This document shows positions 1 through 5,327 of a stretch of 5,486 nt of DNA, in pieces. A program made the translations under genes and the position numbers. Source of the stretch: UBA11098 sp041671525 (GTDB taxonomy: Bacteria > Patescibacteriota > Minisyncoccia > Moranbacterales > UBA2206); assembly GCA_041671525.1 (NCBI GenBank), contig JBAZBJ010000024.1:1-5486 (forward strand), written 5' to 3'. The notes below the pieces were generated by a model. It saw only the letters and a list, made by a program, of their open reading frames with translations, was not told the origin of the DNA and searched no databases. Positions within the stretch are counted from its first letter, which is position 1, and every line of letters starts with the position of its first letter.

Positions 1-754
1 CAACTTTCATAATTCCTGTTTTAATTTTGCCTACAGGAACAGTTCCAATACCTGTAATTTCATAAACATCCTGGACAGGCATTCTCATTGGCAGATTTGT
101 TGGAGGTTCTGGTATTGGGAATAAATTAAATTGTTCTACAATACTTGGTCCTTTATACCAACTCATTTTATCGGATTTCTTAAAAACATTATCTCCTTGA
201 AGTCCTGAACATGCTATGTATGCAACTGGTTGAATTCCAACTTGTGCGAAAAGTTTTCCAACATCTTCTTTAACTTTAGTGAATCTGTCTTCTTTGTATT
301 CTACAGCATCCATTTTATTTACAGCAACACAGATATTTTTTACTCCCATTGTTCTAAGAAGCCATAAGTGTTCTGTTGTTTGTGGTTGTACACCAGCAGG
401 TGCAGCAATAACCAAGAATGCAGCGTCAGCTTGACTAGCTCCTGTAATCATGTTTTTAACAAAGTCTCTGTGACCTGGAGCGTCAATGATTGTGATTTGG
501 AATTTATCAGTCATAATTTTTTTGTAAGCAAGATCAATAGTAACTCCTCTTTCTCTTTCTTCTTTAATTTTATCCATAACATATGCAAATTCAAAACCAA
601 CTTTTCCGTATTTAACAGCTTCTTCTTTAAGCTTTTTCATTTCTTGTTCTGGAACAACTCCACTATCATAAAGAAGTCTACCAACTACAGTAGATTTTCC
701 AGCATCTACATGCCCAACAAACACAACATTCATGTTTGGTTTTTCTTTTGCCAT
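1..754 (-). CDS. tuf: Elongation factor 1-alpha (aEF1A, EF-Tu homologue), 3' end cut off by the window
   Basis: This is the GTPase that delivers aminoacyl-tRNA to the ribosomal A site in the cytoplasm. The first 251 codons are present and the frame stays open to base 1, so the gene continues outside the window. In the G domain I see G1 GHVDAGKST at residues 14-22, switch I RGVTID at 69-74, G3 DAPGH at 91-95 with the catalytic-type His95, G4 NKMD at 146-149, and a G5-like CSG at 182-184. Domain 2 begins near residue 215 and contains ITGIGTVPVGKIKTG. The archaeal/eukaryotic block DAPGHRDFVKNMITGASQ is intact. Two details are unusual: the P-loop has Ala18 where most archaeal proteins have His, and the segment after the G3 helix reads AAPAGVQPQT, where euryarchaeal proteins usually have acidic residues (ADDGVMPQT-like). 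The start at 754 gives the normal short N-terminus (MAKEKPNMN) and lies about 25 nt downstream of a TATA box. The gene follows EF-2 as in the classical archaeal str cluster, but with one small gene between them. Confidence 0.97.
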   Translation of the reverse strand, partial: MAKEKPNMNVVFVGHVDAGKSTVVGRLLYDSGVVPEQEMKKLKEEAVKYGKVGFEFAYVMDKIKEERERGVTIDLAYKKIMTDKFQITIIDAPGHRDFVKNMITGASQADAAFLVIAAPAGVQPQTTEHLWLLRTMGVKNICVAVNKMDAVEYKEDRFTKVKEDVGKLFAQVGIQPVAYIACSGLQGDNVFKKSDKMSWYKGPSIVEQFNLFPIPEPPTNLPMRMPVQDVYEITGIGTVPVGKIKTGIMKV

Positions 755-774
755 GATTAGGTATAAAAAAATTA

Positions 775-784
775 GTTTATAAAC
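775..784 (-). promoter_or_regulatory. TATA box of the aEF1A gene (leaderless geometry)
   Basis: GTTTATAAAC is a perfect 10-bp palindrome containing the archaeal TATA consensus. On the minus strand it is preceded by an A-rich stretch (CAAAAA) that could serve as BRE. Its centre is 25-26 nt from the A of the aEF1A start codon, so transcription should begin at or within a few bases of ATG. An A7 run on the plus strand (765-771) lies between the box and the start. No Shine-Dalgarno sequence is visible. Confidence 0.7.
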
Positions 785-796
785 TTTTTGTTTCTT

Positions 797-802
797 AAAA
801 AA
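797..802 (-). terminator. Possible U-tract terminator after the membrane-anchored small gene
   Basis: A run of six A on the plus strand reads as T6 on the transcribed strand. It lies about 20 nt past the stop of the 823-1182 gene and just before the aEF1A TATA box. Archaeal intrinsic termination needs only U-rich tracts, so the position is sensible. Short T runs are common in AT-rich DNA, so this is weak evidence. Confidence 0.3.
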
Positions 803-822
803 TTATTTTAATAAATGATTTT

Positions 823-1182
823 TTATTTTTTAATCATCTCACACTGACGTAATAATGCTCTCTCTAGTTCTTGGAGTCTTGGATTATTTGCAACATTTGA
901 TGAATCTCCTAAATTTCTTTCATCCATAATATTTGCAATTGTAGATAAATTATTGGAGAAATAAAGAAAATATTTTCTTTGGTCTACATTTAAATTTATT
1001 GTAGAGTCATTTAATTTATATTCAAATCTTTTTGCAACGCTTCTAATTTCTTCTACTGTTGTTTTTCTTCCTTCAGTTTGTCCCCTATATTCCCCTCCAA
1101 TATTTCCAAGATAAATACTTCCTCCAACTATTATGGATAAACTTACTAAGCCTCCAACAATTACTTTTTTTATAGTGTTCAT
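823..1182 (-). CDS. Unknown 119-aa protein with a single N-terminal membrane segment
   Basis: I do not recognise the family. After a short basic start (MNTIKK), residues 7-26 are hydrophobic and glycine-rich (VIVGGLVSLSIIVGGSIYLG). This fits a signal anchor or an uncleaved signal peptide, leaving about 90 residues on the outer face if the positive-inside rule holds. The rest is polar and probably helical, with charged segments at 40-55 and around 104-119, and a single Cys at 114. I see no catalytic motif. The gene lies between EF-2 (50 nt upstream) and aEF1A (68 nt downstream), two genes that are normally neighbours in archaea. It has its own TATA element 25 nt before the start, so its place in the cluster does not require co-regulation with the translation genes. 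That the ORF is real is supported by the promoter, the start placement and a hydrophobic segment beginning right after the first few residues. The function is unknown. Confidence 0.75.
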   Translation of the reverse strand: MNTIKKVIVGGLVSLSIIVGGSIYLGNIGGEYRGQTEGRKTTVEEIRSVAKRFEYKLNDSTINLNVDQRKYFLYFSNNLSTIANIMDERNLGDSSNVANNPRLQELERALLRQCEMIKK

Positions 1183-1202
1183 ATATTTTTATTATGTCTA
1201 AT

Positions 1203-1211
1203 CTTTATAAG
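1203..1211 (-). promoter_or_regulatory. TATA box of the 119-aa membrane-anchored gene
   Basis: On the minus strand this reads CTTATAAAG, preceded by AAAAATT as a possible BRE. Its centre is about 25 nt from the A of the ATG at 1182, which is the spacing expected for a leaderless archaeal transcript. It lies entirely in the 50-nt gap behind EF-2. Confidence 0.6.
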
Positions 1212-1232
1212 AATTTTTATATTTAGAAATAA

Positions 1233-3422
1233 CTATTGGTTTTCTGACAATCCTTTTCTGTTTCTTATTTTTCTGATAACTTCTTCTTGAAGAGAAGCAG
1301 GAACTTTTTCAAAAAGCTGATCAGATAATGATGAGACTCCTCTTCCTTCTGTTGCAGATCGTAAATCATTACTCCATCCAAGCATTTCTGCTACAGGAAG
1401 TTTAACCTTCATTGTCGCGCTTCCGCTATCCTGTCTGACATCAAGCATCTGTCCTCTTTTTCCTCCAATTAATTTTGTAATTGTTCCCATAAAACTATCT
1501 GGAATTTCAATTAGATGAATTTGCAATGGTTCTAACAGCGTCGGAGAAGCTTTGTGCATTGCTTCTTTAATTGATTCCCTAACTGCAGGATAAACCTGAG
1601 CAGGGCCTCTGTGAATAGCATCTTCGTGAAGTTTTATATCTTTAAGAGTAAATTGCATTTTTGTACATGGTTCTCTTGCCAAGGGTCCCTGATCCATAAC
1701 CATTTCAAAAGCATCAAGCACCATTTCTATAACTTCACCAATATGAACTTCTCCTCTTGTTCCATCTAAGAAAACATTTCCTTTGTAAATATCTCTGACA
1801 CTTCTAATTGCATCTCCATCCCATCCAAGTTTTGATAAAGTATCAGCAAGAACCTGGCTTTTTTTCTTGACTCTTCCTTCTGGTAGATCTCCTGATTTTA
1901 TTGCTTCATAAATTTCATCTTCTAGTGGAGCAACTTTGATGAAAAAACTATTATGTTTGTTTGGGCTTCTTCCTTCCATTTCAATTGATTCTTTGCTTAC
2001 AGTTTCTCTATAAACAATTATTGGATTTGAAGTTTTAACATCAAGTCCTTTTTCTGTTCTAATTCTATTTTCAATTATTTCAAGATGTAGTTCACCCATA
2101 CCTGACATTAGACTTTCTCCTGTTTGTTCATTAATATATATTTTTACAGATGGGTCTTCTTTTGCAACTTTCTTTAAGATTTCAACAAGTTTTGGAAGAT
2201 CTGCTGTCTTCTTTACTTCAATTGCTTTTGTAATAACTGGTTCAAAAATATGTTTAAGTTCTTCAAAAGGAGTTTCTGGTTCTATAGTTATTGTTTCTCC
2301 AGCTTCTCCGACAACCCCAGAAATTGCAAGAACATTTCCAGGTCCAAGTTCATCTATCTGTTCTGGTTTAGTTCCGTTGTAAATAAAAAGTTGTTGGATT
2401 TTTTGTTTTTGTTTTGCAAGATTAAGATAAACATCTGTTCCAGTTTTTAATGTTCCTGAGAATAATCTTCCTGCAGAAATTTCTTTTCCAGAACGAGGAT
2501 CAATAACAATTCTTGTAATAACAAAGCCAACTTTTCCATTAGGATTACAATCCATTAAATTTTTTCCAAACTCGCTGTCTAATTCCCCTTTCCAGATTTT
2601 TGGAATTCTATATCTTTGAGCTTCTAAAGGATTAGGCAAATGTTTTACAGCCATATCCAAAAGGACTTCGTAAAGCGGTGCATTTTTCCAGCACCAATTT
2701 TTTCTATCTTCTTCAGTCATTTCATATAAATTAAAAATATCTTTGAAAGTGATTCCTTTTTTCTGCATGAATGGAACAGATAAAGCCCAGTTTTCACGAG
2801 CAGATCCAAACGCAACACTTCCGTCTTTTATATCAACACTCCATTTTTCTTTGAATTCTGATTCAGCAATTTTTTTTATTAATTCATTGAAATCTTGGAA
2901 AATTTTAATAAATCTTTGCTGCATTTGTTCTGGATTTAATCTTAATTCTTTAATCAGTCTATCCACTTTATTTATGAAAAGAACAGGTCTTACTCTTTCT
3001 TTTAGTGCTTGTTTTATTACAGTCTCTGTTTGAGGCATGATTCCTTCAACAGCGCAGACTAAAACAATAGTTCCGTCAATAGCTCTCATTGCTCTTGTAA
3101 CATTTCCTGAAAAATCAACGTGTCCTGGAGTGTCAATAAGATTGATCAAATATTCTTCTCCATGGAATTCGTGAACCATAGAAACATTTGCAGCATCAAC
3201 TGTAAGAAGTCTTTCTTGTTCATCTGCATGTTGCCATGTGGCCATTCCTGCATCTAGATCTCCTGCAGATTTTGCAGCCAAATATCCAGAAGCTGCCAGC
3301 AAATTATCGGTTAATGCAGTTTTTCCGTGGTGAATATGTGCAGATGTAGCGATGTTTCTAATGTGTTTCTGTTTTGTGCTAAGTCTTTTTATCTTGTCAA
3401 ACTGTGATTCTTTCTCTGCCAT
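1233..3422 (-). CDS. fusA: Elongation factor 2 (aEF-2), complete
   Basis: This is the ribosomal translocase GTPase, 729 aa, the usual length for archaeal EF-2. The G domain has a P-loop AHIHHGKT at 28-35, G3 DTPGHVDF at 97-104, G4 NKVD at 151-154 and G5 SA at 207-208. Later landmarks are GMGELHLE at 441-448, SPNKHN at 486-491, and the diphthamide loop LHEDAIHRGPAQ at 598-609, with His604 as the residue expected to be modified. The C-terminal domain V block PVAEMLGW...RSATEGRG and the ending IRNRKGL are typical of archaea. Two departures stand out. The P-loop has His31 where the family has Asp (AHIDHGKT). Switch I reads DEQERLLTVDAANVSM at 67-82, which lacks the RGIT signature and is two residues shorter than in Pyrococcus-type EF-2 as I recall it; Thr74 is still in place for Mg2+ coordination. 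Residue 123 is Cys in VCAVEG, where VDAVEG is common. The reading frame is intact and otherwise conserved, so the protein is probably functional. The gene ends in TAG, and the start at 3422 (MAEKESQ) follows two promoter-like elements. Confidence 0.98.
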   Translation of the reverse strand: MAEKESQFDKIKRLSTKQKHIRNIATSAHIHHGKTALTDNLLAASGYLAAKSAGDLDAGMATWQHADEQERLLTVDAANVSMVHEFHGEEYLINLIDTPGHVDFSGNVTRAMRAIDGTIVLVCAVEGIMPQTETVIKQALKERVRPVLFINKVDRLIKELRLNPEQMQQRFIKIFQDFNELIKKIAESEFKEKWSVDIKDGSVAFGSARENWALSVPFMQKKGITFKDIFNLYEMTEEDRKNWCWKNAPLYEVLLDMAVKHLPNPLEAQRYRIPKIWKGELDSEFGKNLMDCNPNGKVGFVITRIVIDPRSGKEISAGRLFSGTLKTGTDVYLNLAKQKQKIQQLFIYNGTKPEQIDELGPGNVLAISGVVGEAGETITIEPETPFEELKHIFEPVITKAIEVKKTADLPKLVEILKKVAKEDPSVKIYINEQTGESLMSGMGELHLEIIENRIRTEKGLDVKTSNPIIVYRETVSKESIEMEGRSPNKHNSFFIKVAPLEDEIYEAIKSGDLPEGRVKKKSQVLADTLSKLGWDGDAIRSVRDIYKGNVFLDGTRGEVHIGEVIEMVLDAFEMVMDQGPLAREPCTKMQFTLKDIKLHEDAIHRGPAQVYPAVRESIKEAMHKASPTLLEPLQIHLIEIPDSFMGTITKLIGGKRGQMLDVRQDSGSATMKVKLPVAEMLGWSNDLRSATEGRGVSSLSDQLFEKVPASLQEEVIRKIRNRKGLSENQ

Positions 3423-3430
3423 GATAATTT

Positions 3431-3454
3431 ATTCTAGTTTTAGAATATATTCTA
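3431..3454 (-). promoter_or_regulatory. EF-2 proximal promoter with ATTCTA direct/inverted repeats
   Basis: ATTCTA occurs at 3431-3436 and again at 3449-3454, with its complement TAGAAT at 3441-3446. The last two form a palindrome, perfect over 16 bp (3440-3455). Its AT core GAATATATTC (3443-3452) is centred 25-26 nt before the EF-2 ATG, exactly where the other genes in this window have their TATA boxes. It may therefore be a TATA element built into, or overlapped by, an operator. The repeats could bind a dimeric regulator, but this is inferred from symmetry only. Confidence 0.5.
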
Positions 3455-3501
3455 ATTGAAAAGTTGATTTTTAAATGTTTTGTGAAATCTTAATAGGATT
3501 A

Positions 3502-3515
3502 TTTATAAATTTTAC
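3502..3515 (-). promoter_or_regulatory. Distal BRE/TATA element upstream of EF-2
   Basis: On the minus strand this reads GTAAAATTTATAAA: a BRE matching RNWAAW (GTAAAA, 3510-3515) directly followed by a TATA box TTTATAAA (3502-3509). By sequence it is the best BRE/TATA match in the window. A start about 25 nt downstream would fall near 3480 and give EF-2 a leader of roughly 55-60 nt containing the ATTCTA repeats. It lies just behind the stop of the preceding gene. Confidence 0.55.
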
Positions 3516-3539
3516 CCAAATAACTTTAATTTAAATCTT

Positions 3540-3947
3540 TTATTTATCTCTGTAATTAATTGACACTATCCTATTGTATACGCCTGGGAGTTCCATCCTC
3601 AATCTTTGAAAAAATAATTCTTTAACTAATTCACTAGCGCCCATGATTTCTCTTCTATACTCTACTTCAGCTTCTTTTCCTATATTGTCTTTTGCTTCGT
3701 TGAAATAAATTCTCCATTCCCTTCTGGTTTCATCCTCTCTTAAACCATAAAATTCTTGATCGTTAACTTTAATCCTTAATCTTTTTGCTTTTTTTTCAAC
3801 ACTTTGCAAGGTTCCTATTGTTTTCTCAAGTTTTCCTTGTTCTAAAGCCAAAGAATCTTCATTTACCAGGGTTTTAGAAATTCTTTCCCATGCTTCTTGA
3901 GGAGAAGGGAGTCCAAATCCTTTTAACAATTTATTTACAGATGACAT
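3540..3947 (-). CDS. Unknown 135-aa charged, probably helical cytoplasmic protein
   Basis: I do not recognise the family. The protein has no signal peptide or membrane segment. Residues 15-58 are rich in Glu, Lys and Leu (LEQGKLEKTIGTLQSVEKK) and may form a helical hairpin or short coiled coil. Residues 57-83 alternate basic and hydrophobic residues and look more beta-like (KRLRIKVNDQEFYGL, then EWRIYF). A further helix covers 88-120 before a short tail. There is no Cys and no obvious active-site motif. The mix of Arg/Lys and Glu would suit protein or RNA contact, but nothing proves it. The gene lies between a 96-aa unknown gene (50 nt upstream) and EF-2 (117 nt downstream). A TATA element sits 28 nt before the ATG. 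G+C is about 28% in a sample I counted (3601-3660), so composition gives no sign of recent transfer. Confidence 0.7.
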   Translation of the reverse strand: MSSVNKLLKGFGLPSPQEAWERISKTLVNEDSLALEQGKLEKTIGTLQSVEKKAKRLRIKVNDQEFYGLREDETRREWRIYFNEAKDNIGKEAEVEYRREIMGASELVKELFFQRLRMELPGVYNRIVSINYRDK

Positions 3948-3970
3948 TGTCTATTTTTTAGAAAATCATT

Positions 3971-3979
3971 GTTTATAAG
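3971..3979 (-). promoter_or_regulatory. TATA box of the 135-aa unknown gene
   Basis: On the minus strand this reads CTTATAAAC, centred about 28 nt from the A of the ATG at 3947. This spacing predicts a leaderless transcript or a leader of only a few bases. It is within the 50-nt gap after the 96-aa gene. No Shine-Dalgarno-like sequence is present. Confidence 0.55.
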
Positions 3980-3997
3980 AATTATGGAAATCTCGTT

Positions 3998-4288
3998 CTA
4001 TCTGGAAGGTTTATTAGAATAAAAAGAACCCCTCACACAATATGAGCGTTCATTAGTCAATCCAGGGCAAACTTCAGCAACTACAAAATCCGCACCAATT
4101 TGATCAGCAAGTGTCCTTAATTGATTATGGGCTACACTTTTTGCACCCCAAATCCATGCAGAGACCCTATCTCCTAGGGTTGTGGGAATATAAACAGTTC
4201 TAGTGTTAATTTGTTGAGATTCTGGAAGAATCAAACTCCGTAAAACTGTTGTTTCTTCTCCATTATCAATAACCAATTTCTTTTTCAT
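3998..4288 (-). CDS. Unknown 96-aa protein with two cysteines, weakly YbjQ/RcsF-like
   Basis: I cannot assign this protein firmly. It has no signal peptide or membrane segment. The first half looks beta-rich (KKLVID at 3-8, RTVYIP at 30-35). A helix at about 48-65 (AKSVAHNQLRTLADQIGA) leads into a strand DFVVAEVC, then a loop, then YCVRGSFY at 83-90. The order 'helix with Ala and Leu, then GA[ND]xVV, strand, loop, YxxxGxxY' recalls YbjQ (DUF74) and RcsF-type small domains. Cys74 and Cys84 lie in the two adjacent strands, where RcsF also has cysteines. This is a resemblance by eye and not an assignment. Over 4021-4200 I count about 42% G+C, against about 32% in a sampled stretch of rps7 (4381-4500), which could mean a different history. 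It is 56 nt downstream of rps7 with its own TATA-like element, so it may be transcribed separately. Confidence 0.68.
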   Translation of the reverse strand: MKKKLVIDNGEETTVLRSLILPESQQINTRTVYIPTTLGDRVSAWIWGAKSVAHNQLRTLADQIGADFVVAEVCPGLTNERSYCVRGSFYSNKPSR

Positions 4289-4308
4289 CTTTATTATATT
4301 GGTTCTTA

Positions 4309-4317
4309 GTTTAAAAG
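4309..4317 (-). promoter_or_regulatory. TATA-like element of the 96-aa unknown gene
   Basis: On the minus strand this reads CTTTTAAAC, centred 25 nt before the ATG at 4288. It is a weaker TATA match (TTTTAAA) than the others in this window, but its spacing agrees with them. It lies in the 56-nt gap after rps7. Confidence 0.45.
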
Positions 4318-4344
4318 GATTATTGTTATGATAATTATCTAAAA

Positions 4345-4959
4345 TTATCGCGCTGAATCAGCTTGCTTCTCTGCTTCATTTCTTTTTTTAACTGCAAAGC
4401 TTTCTTGGTTTCCCTCAGCAGCAAACATTATTTCTTCAGAAAGAGCTTGGACAATATTTTTCTTTTTATTAAATGCTTTATCACTAGCTCCGTGAATAAT
4501 ATGTTTAAGAGCAAGATTAATTCTTCTTAATGGAGAAACATCAACTGCTTGAGGATATCTGGCACCACCATATTCTATTACTGTAATTTCATCTCTAGGT
4601 GCAGAATTTTCCAGGGCTTTTACAAAAACTTGTACTGGGTTTTTTCCGGTTTTATTTTTAATTATTTCAAAAGCATCTAGGATAATATTCATATTTCTTG
4701 TATACTTTCCTGTTCCACGACCCAAAATTATCTTATGTTTTTTACCTCTATGTCCTGCAACAGCAAGTTTATTCATTAATCTCTCAACAATATTAACTTT
4801 TAATTGCCCCATTTTCTGAACATTTCTTCCATAACTTTTCAAAACTAATTTTGGCTGTAAATTTATTACATCTTTAAGCCCTGGATCAACCACGCTAACT
4901 TCTGATAAATCATATAAATCAAATATTTTGAAATTTTGTATATTTTCTTGTTCTGTCAT
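4345..4959 (-). CDS. rps7: 30S ribosomal protein uS7 (archaeal type), complete
   Basis: This is the small-subunit head protein that nucleates assembly of the 3' domain of 16S rRNA and lines the E site. At 204 aa it has normal archaeal length. Visible signatures are VNIVERLMNKL at 55-65, the basic loop AGHRGKKHK at 68-76, AFEIIKNKTGKNPVQVFVKALENSAPRDE (about 96-124), YGGARYP at 130-136, and VDVSPLRR at 139-146. The C-terminal SFAVKKRNEAEKQADSAR matches the archaeal ending. The ATG at 4959 lies 7 nt after the stop of the upstream 119-aa gene. I find neither a promoter-like element 25 nt upstream nor a clear Shine-Dalgarno sequence, so it is most likely expressed from the rps12 transcript by translational coupling or reinitiation. 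The usual direct neighbour rps12 is separated from it by that extra gene. Confidence 0.97.
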   Translation of the reverse strand: MTEQENIQNFKIFDLYDLSEVSVVDPGLKDVINLQPKLVLKSYGRNVQKMGQLKVNIVERLMNKLAVAGHRGKKHKIILGRGTGKYTRNMNIILDAFEIIKNKTGKNPVQVFVKALENSAPRDEITVIEYGGARYPQAVDVSPLRRINLALKHIIHGASDKAFNKKKNIVQALSEEIMFAAEGNQESFAVKKRNEAEKQADSAR

Positions 4960-4966
4960 TTTAATT

Positions 4967-5326
4967 TTATCCGAATTCTACTGCTCCTTTTTTTCCTCTA
5001 TTAACTGGAAGCCACATATGAGAATATACCTGTCTTCCAAACCTTGCAGCAGATTCTCTTGCTTCTTGCATGCTGATTCTTGGAACAGTTCTTGTTACAT
5101 TTAAAGCATAATTTAAAGGATTAGAAGAATTTTCACCACTTAAAGTTATTTTTTCTTGAAATTGGTTTGGTGTATACATAGTTTCTCCTATAAAAAACAT
5201 AAAGCTTCTACTATCAGTTCTTTCTACTTTATTTAAAGTTCCTTCAATAGTTTTTTTATTAGTTGTAGTTAATCTAACTTGTTCTCCTTGATCATATATT
5301 TGTGTTTGAGAATTATCTTTATTCAT
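4967..5326 (-). CDS. Unknown 119-aa protein encoded between rps12 and rps7
   Basis: I do not recognise the family. The protein is soluble-looking, with no signal or membrane segment. Residues 10-63 look like a small beta domain: a run of alternating residues EQVRLTTTNKKTIEGTLNKV (15-34), then SFMFFIGETMY and EKITLS. The pattern 'V-x-L ... x-x-x-x-G-x-L' is loosely like an Sm/SH3-type barrel, but this is only a visual impression. Residues 86-100 (MQEARESAARFGRQV) are probably a helix, followed by a basic, glycine-containing tail (NRGKKGAVEFG). The start codon is 1 nt after the rps12 stop (TAAGATG) and the stop is 7 nt before rps7. It is therefore almost certainly made from the same mRNA as the two ribosomal proteins. 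No separate promoter is visible; AGGTAG at 5336-5341 is at best a partial Shine-Dalgarno sequence. Its place suggests a role in small-subunit assembly or function, but that is inferred from context alone. Confidence 0.82.
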   Translation of the reverse strand: MNKDNSQTQIYDQGEQVRLTTTNKKTIEGTLNKVERTDSRSFMFFIGETMYTPNQFQEKITLSGENSSNPLNYALNVTRTVPRISMQEARESAARFGRQVYSHMWLPVNRGKKGAVEFG

Positions 5327-5327
5327 C

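Noticed and set aside
368..760. Open frame of 130 codons on the plus strand
   Set aside because: It lies opposite the conserved aEF1A gene and its protein is a low-complexity Phe/Ser/Asn-rich shadow with no promoter.
755..822. Possible small RNA or leader in the gap before aEF1A
   Set aside because: The 68-nt gap is fully accounted for by a short T6 tract and the TATA box; no stable structure or start codon is visible.
2250..2450. Open frame of 66 codons on the plus strand
   Set aside because: Antisense to EF-2; the product is a Phe/Ser/Lys-rich artefact of the AT-rich complementary strand.
2743..3033. Open frame of 96 codons on the plus strand
   Set aside because: Antisense to the EF-2 G domain, with no promoter or recognisable motif.
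4164..4180. Hairpin ACCCTA-5 nt-TAGGGT
   Set aside because: A 6-bp stem wholly inside the 96-aa coding region with no T-tract; it encodes ordinary residues and could arise by chance.
4330..4339. 10-bp palindrome GATAATTATC just after the rps7 stop
   Set aside because: Too short and AT-rich to call a terminator or operator; no strong T-tract follows on the transcribed strand.
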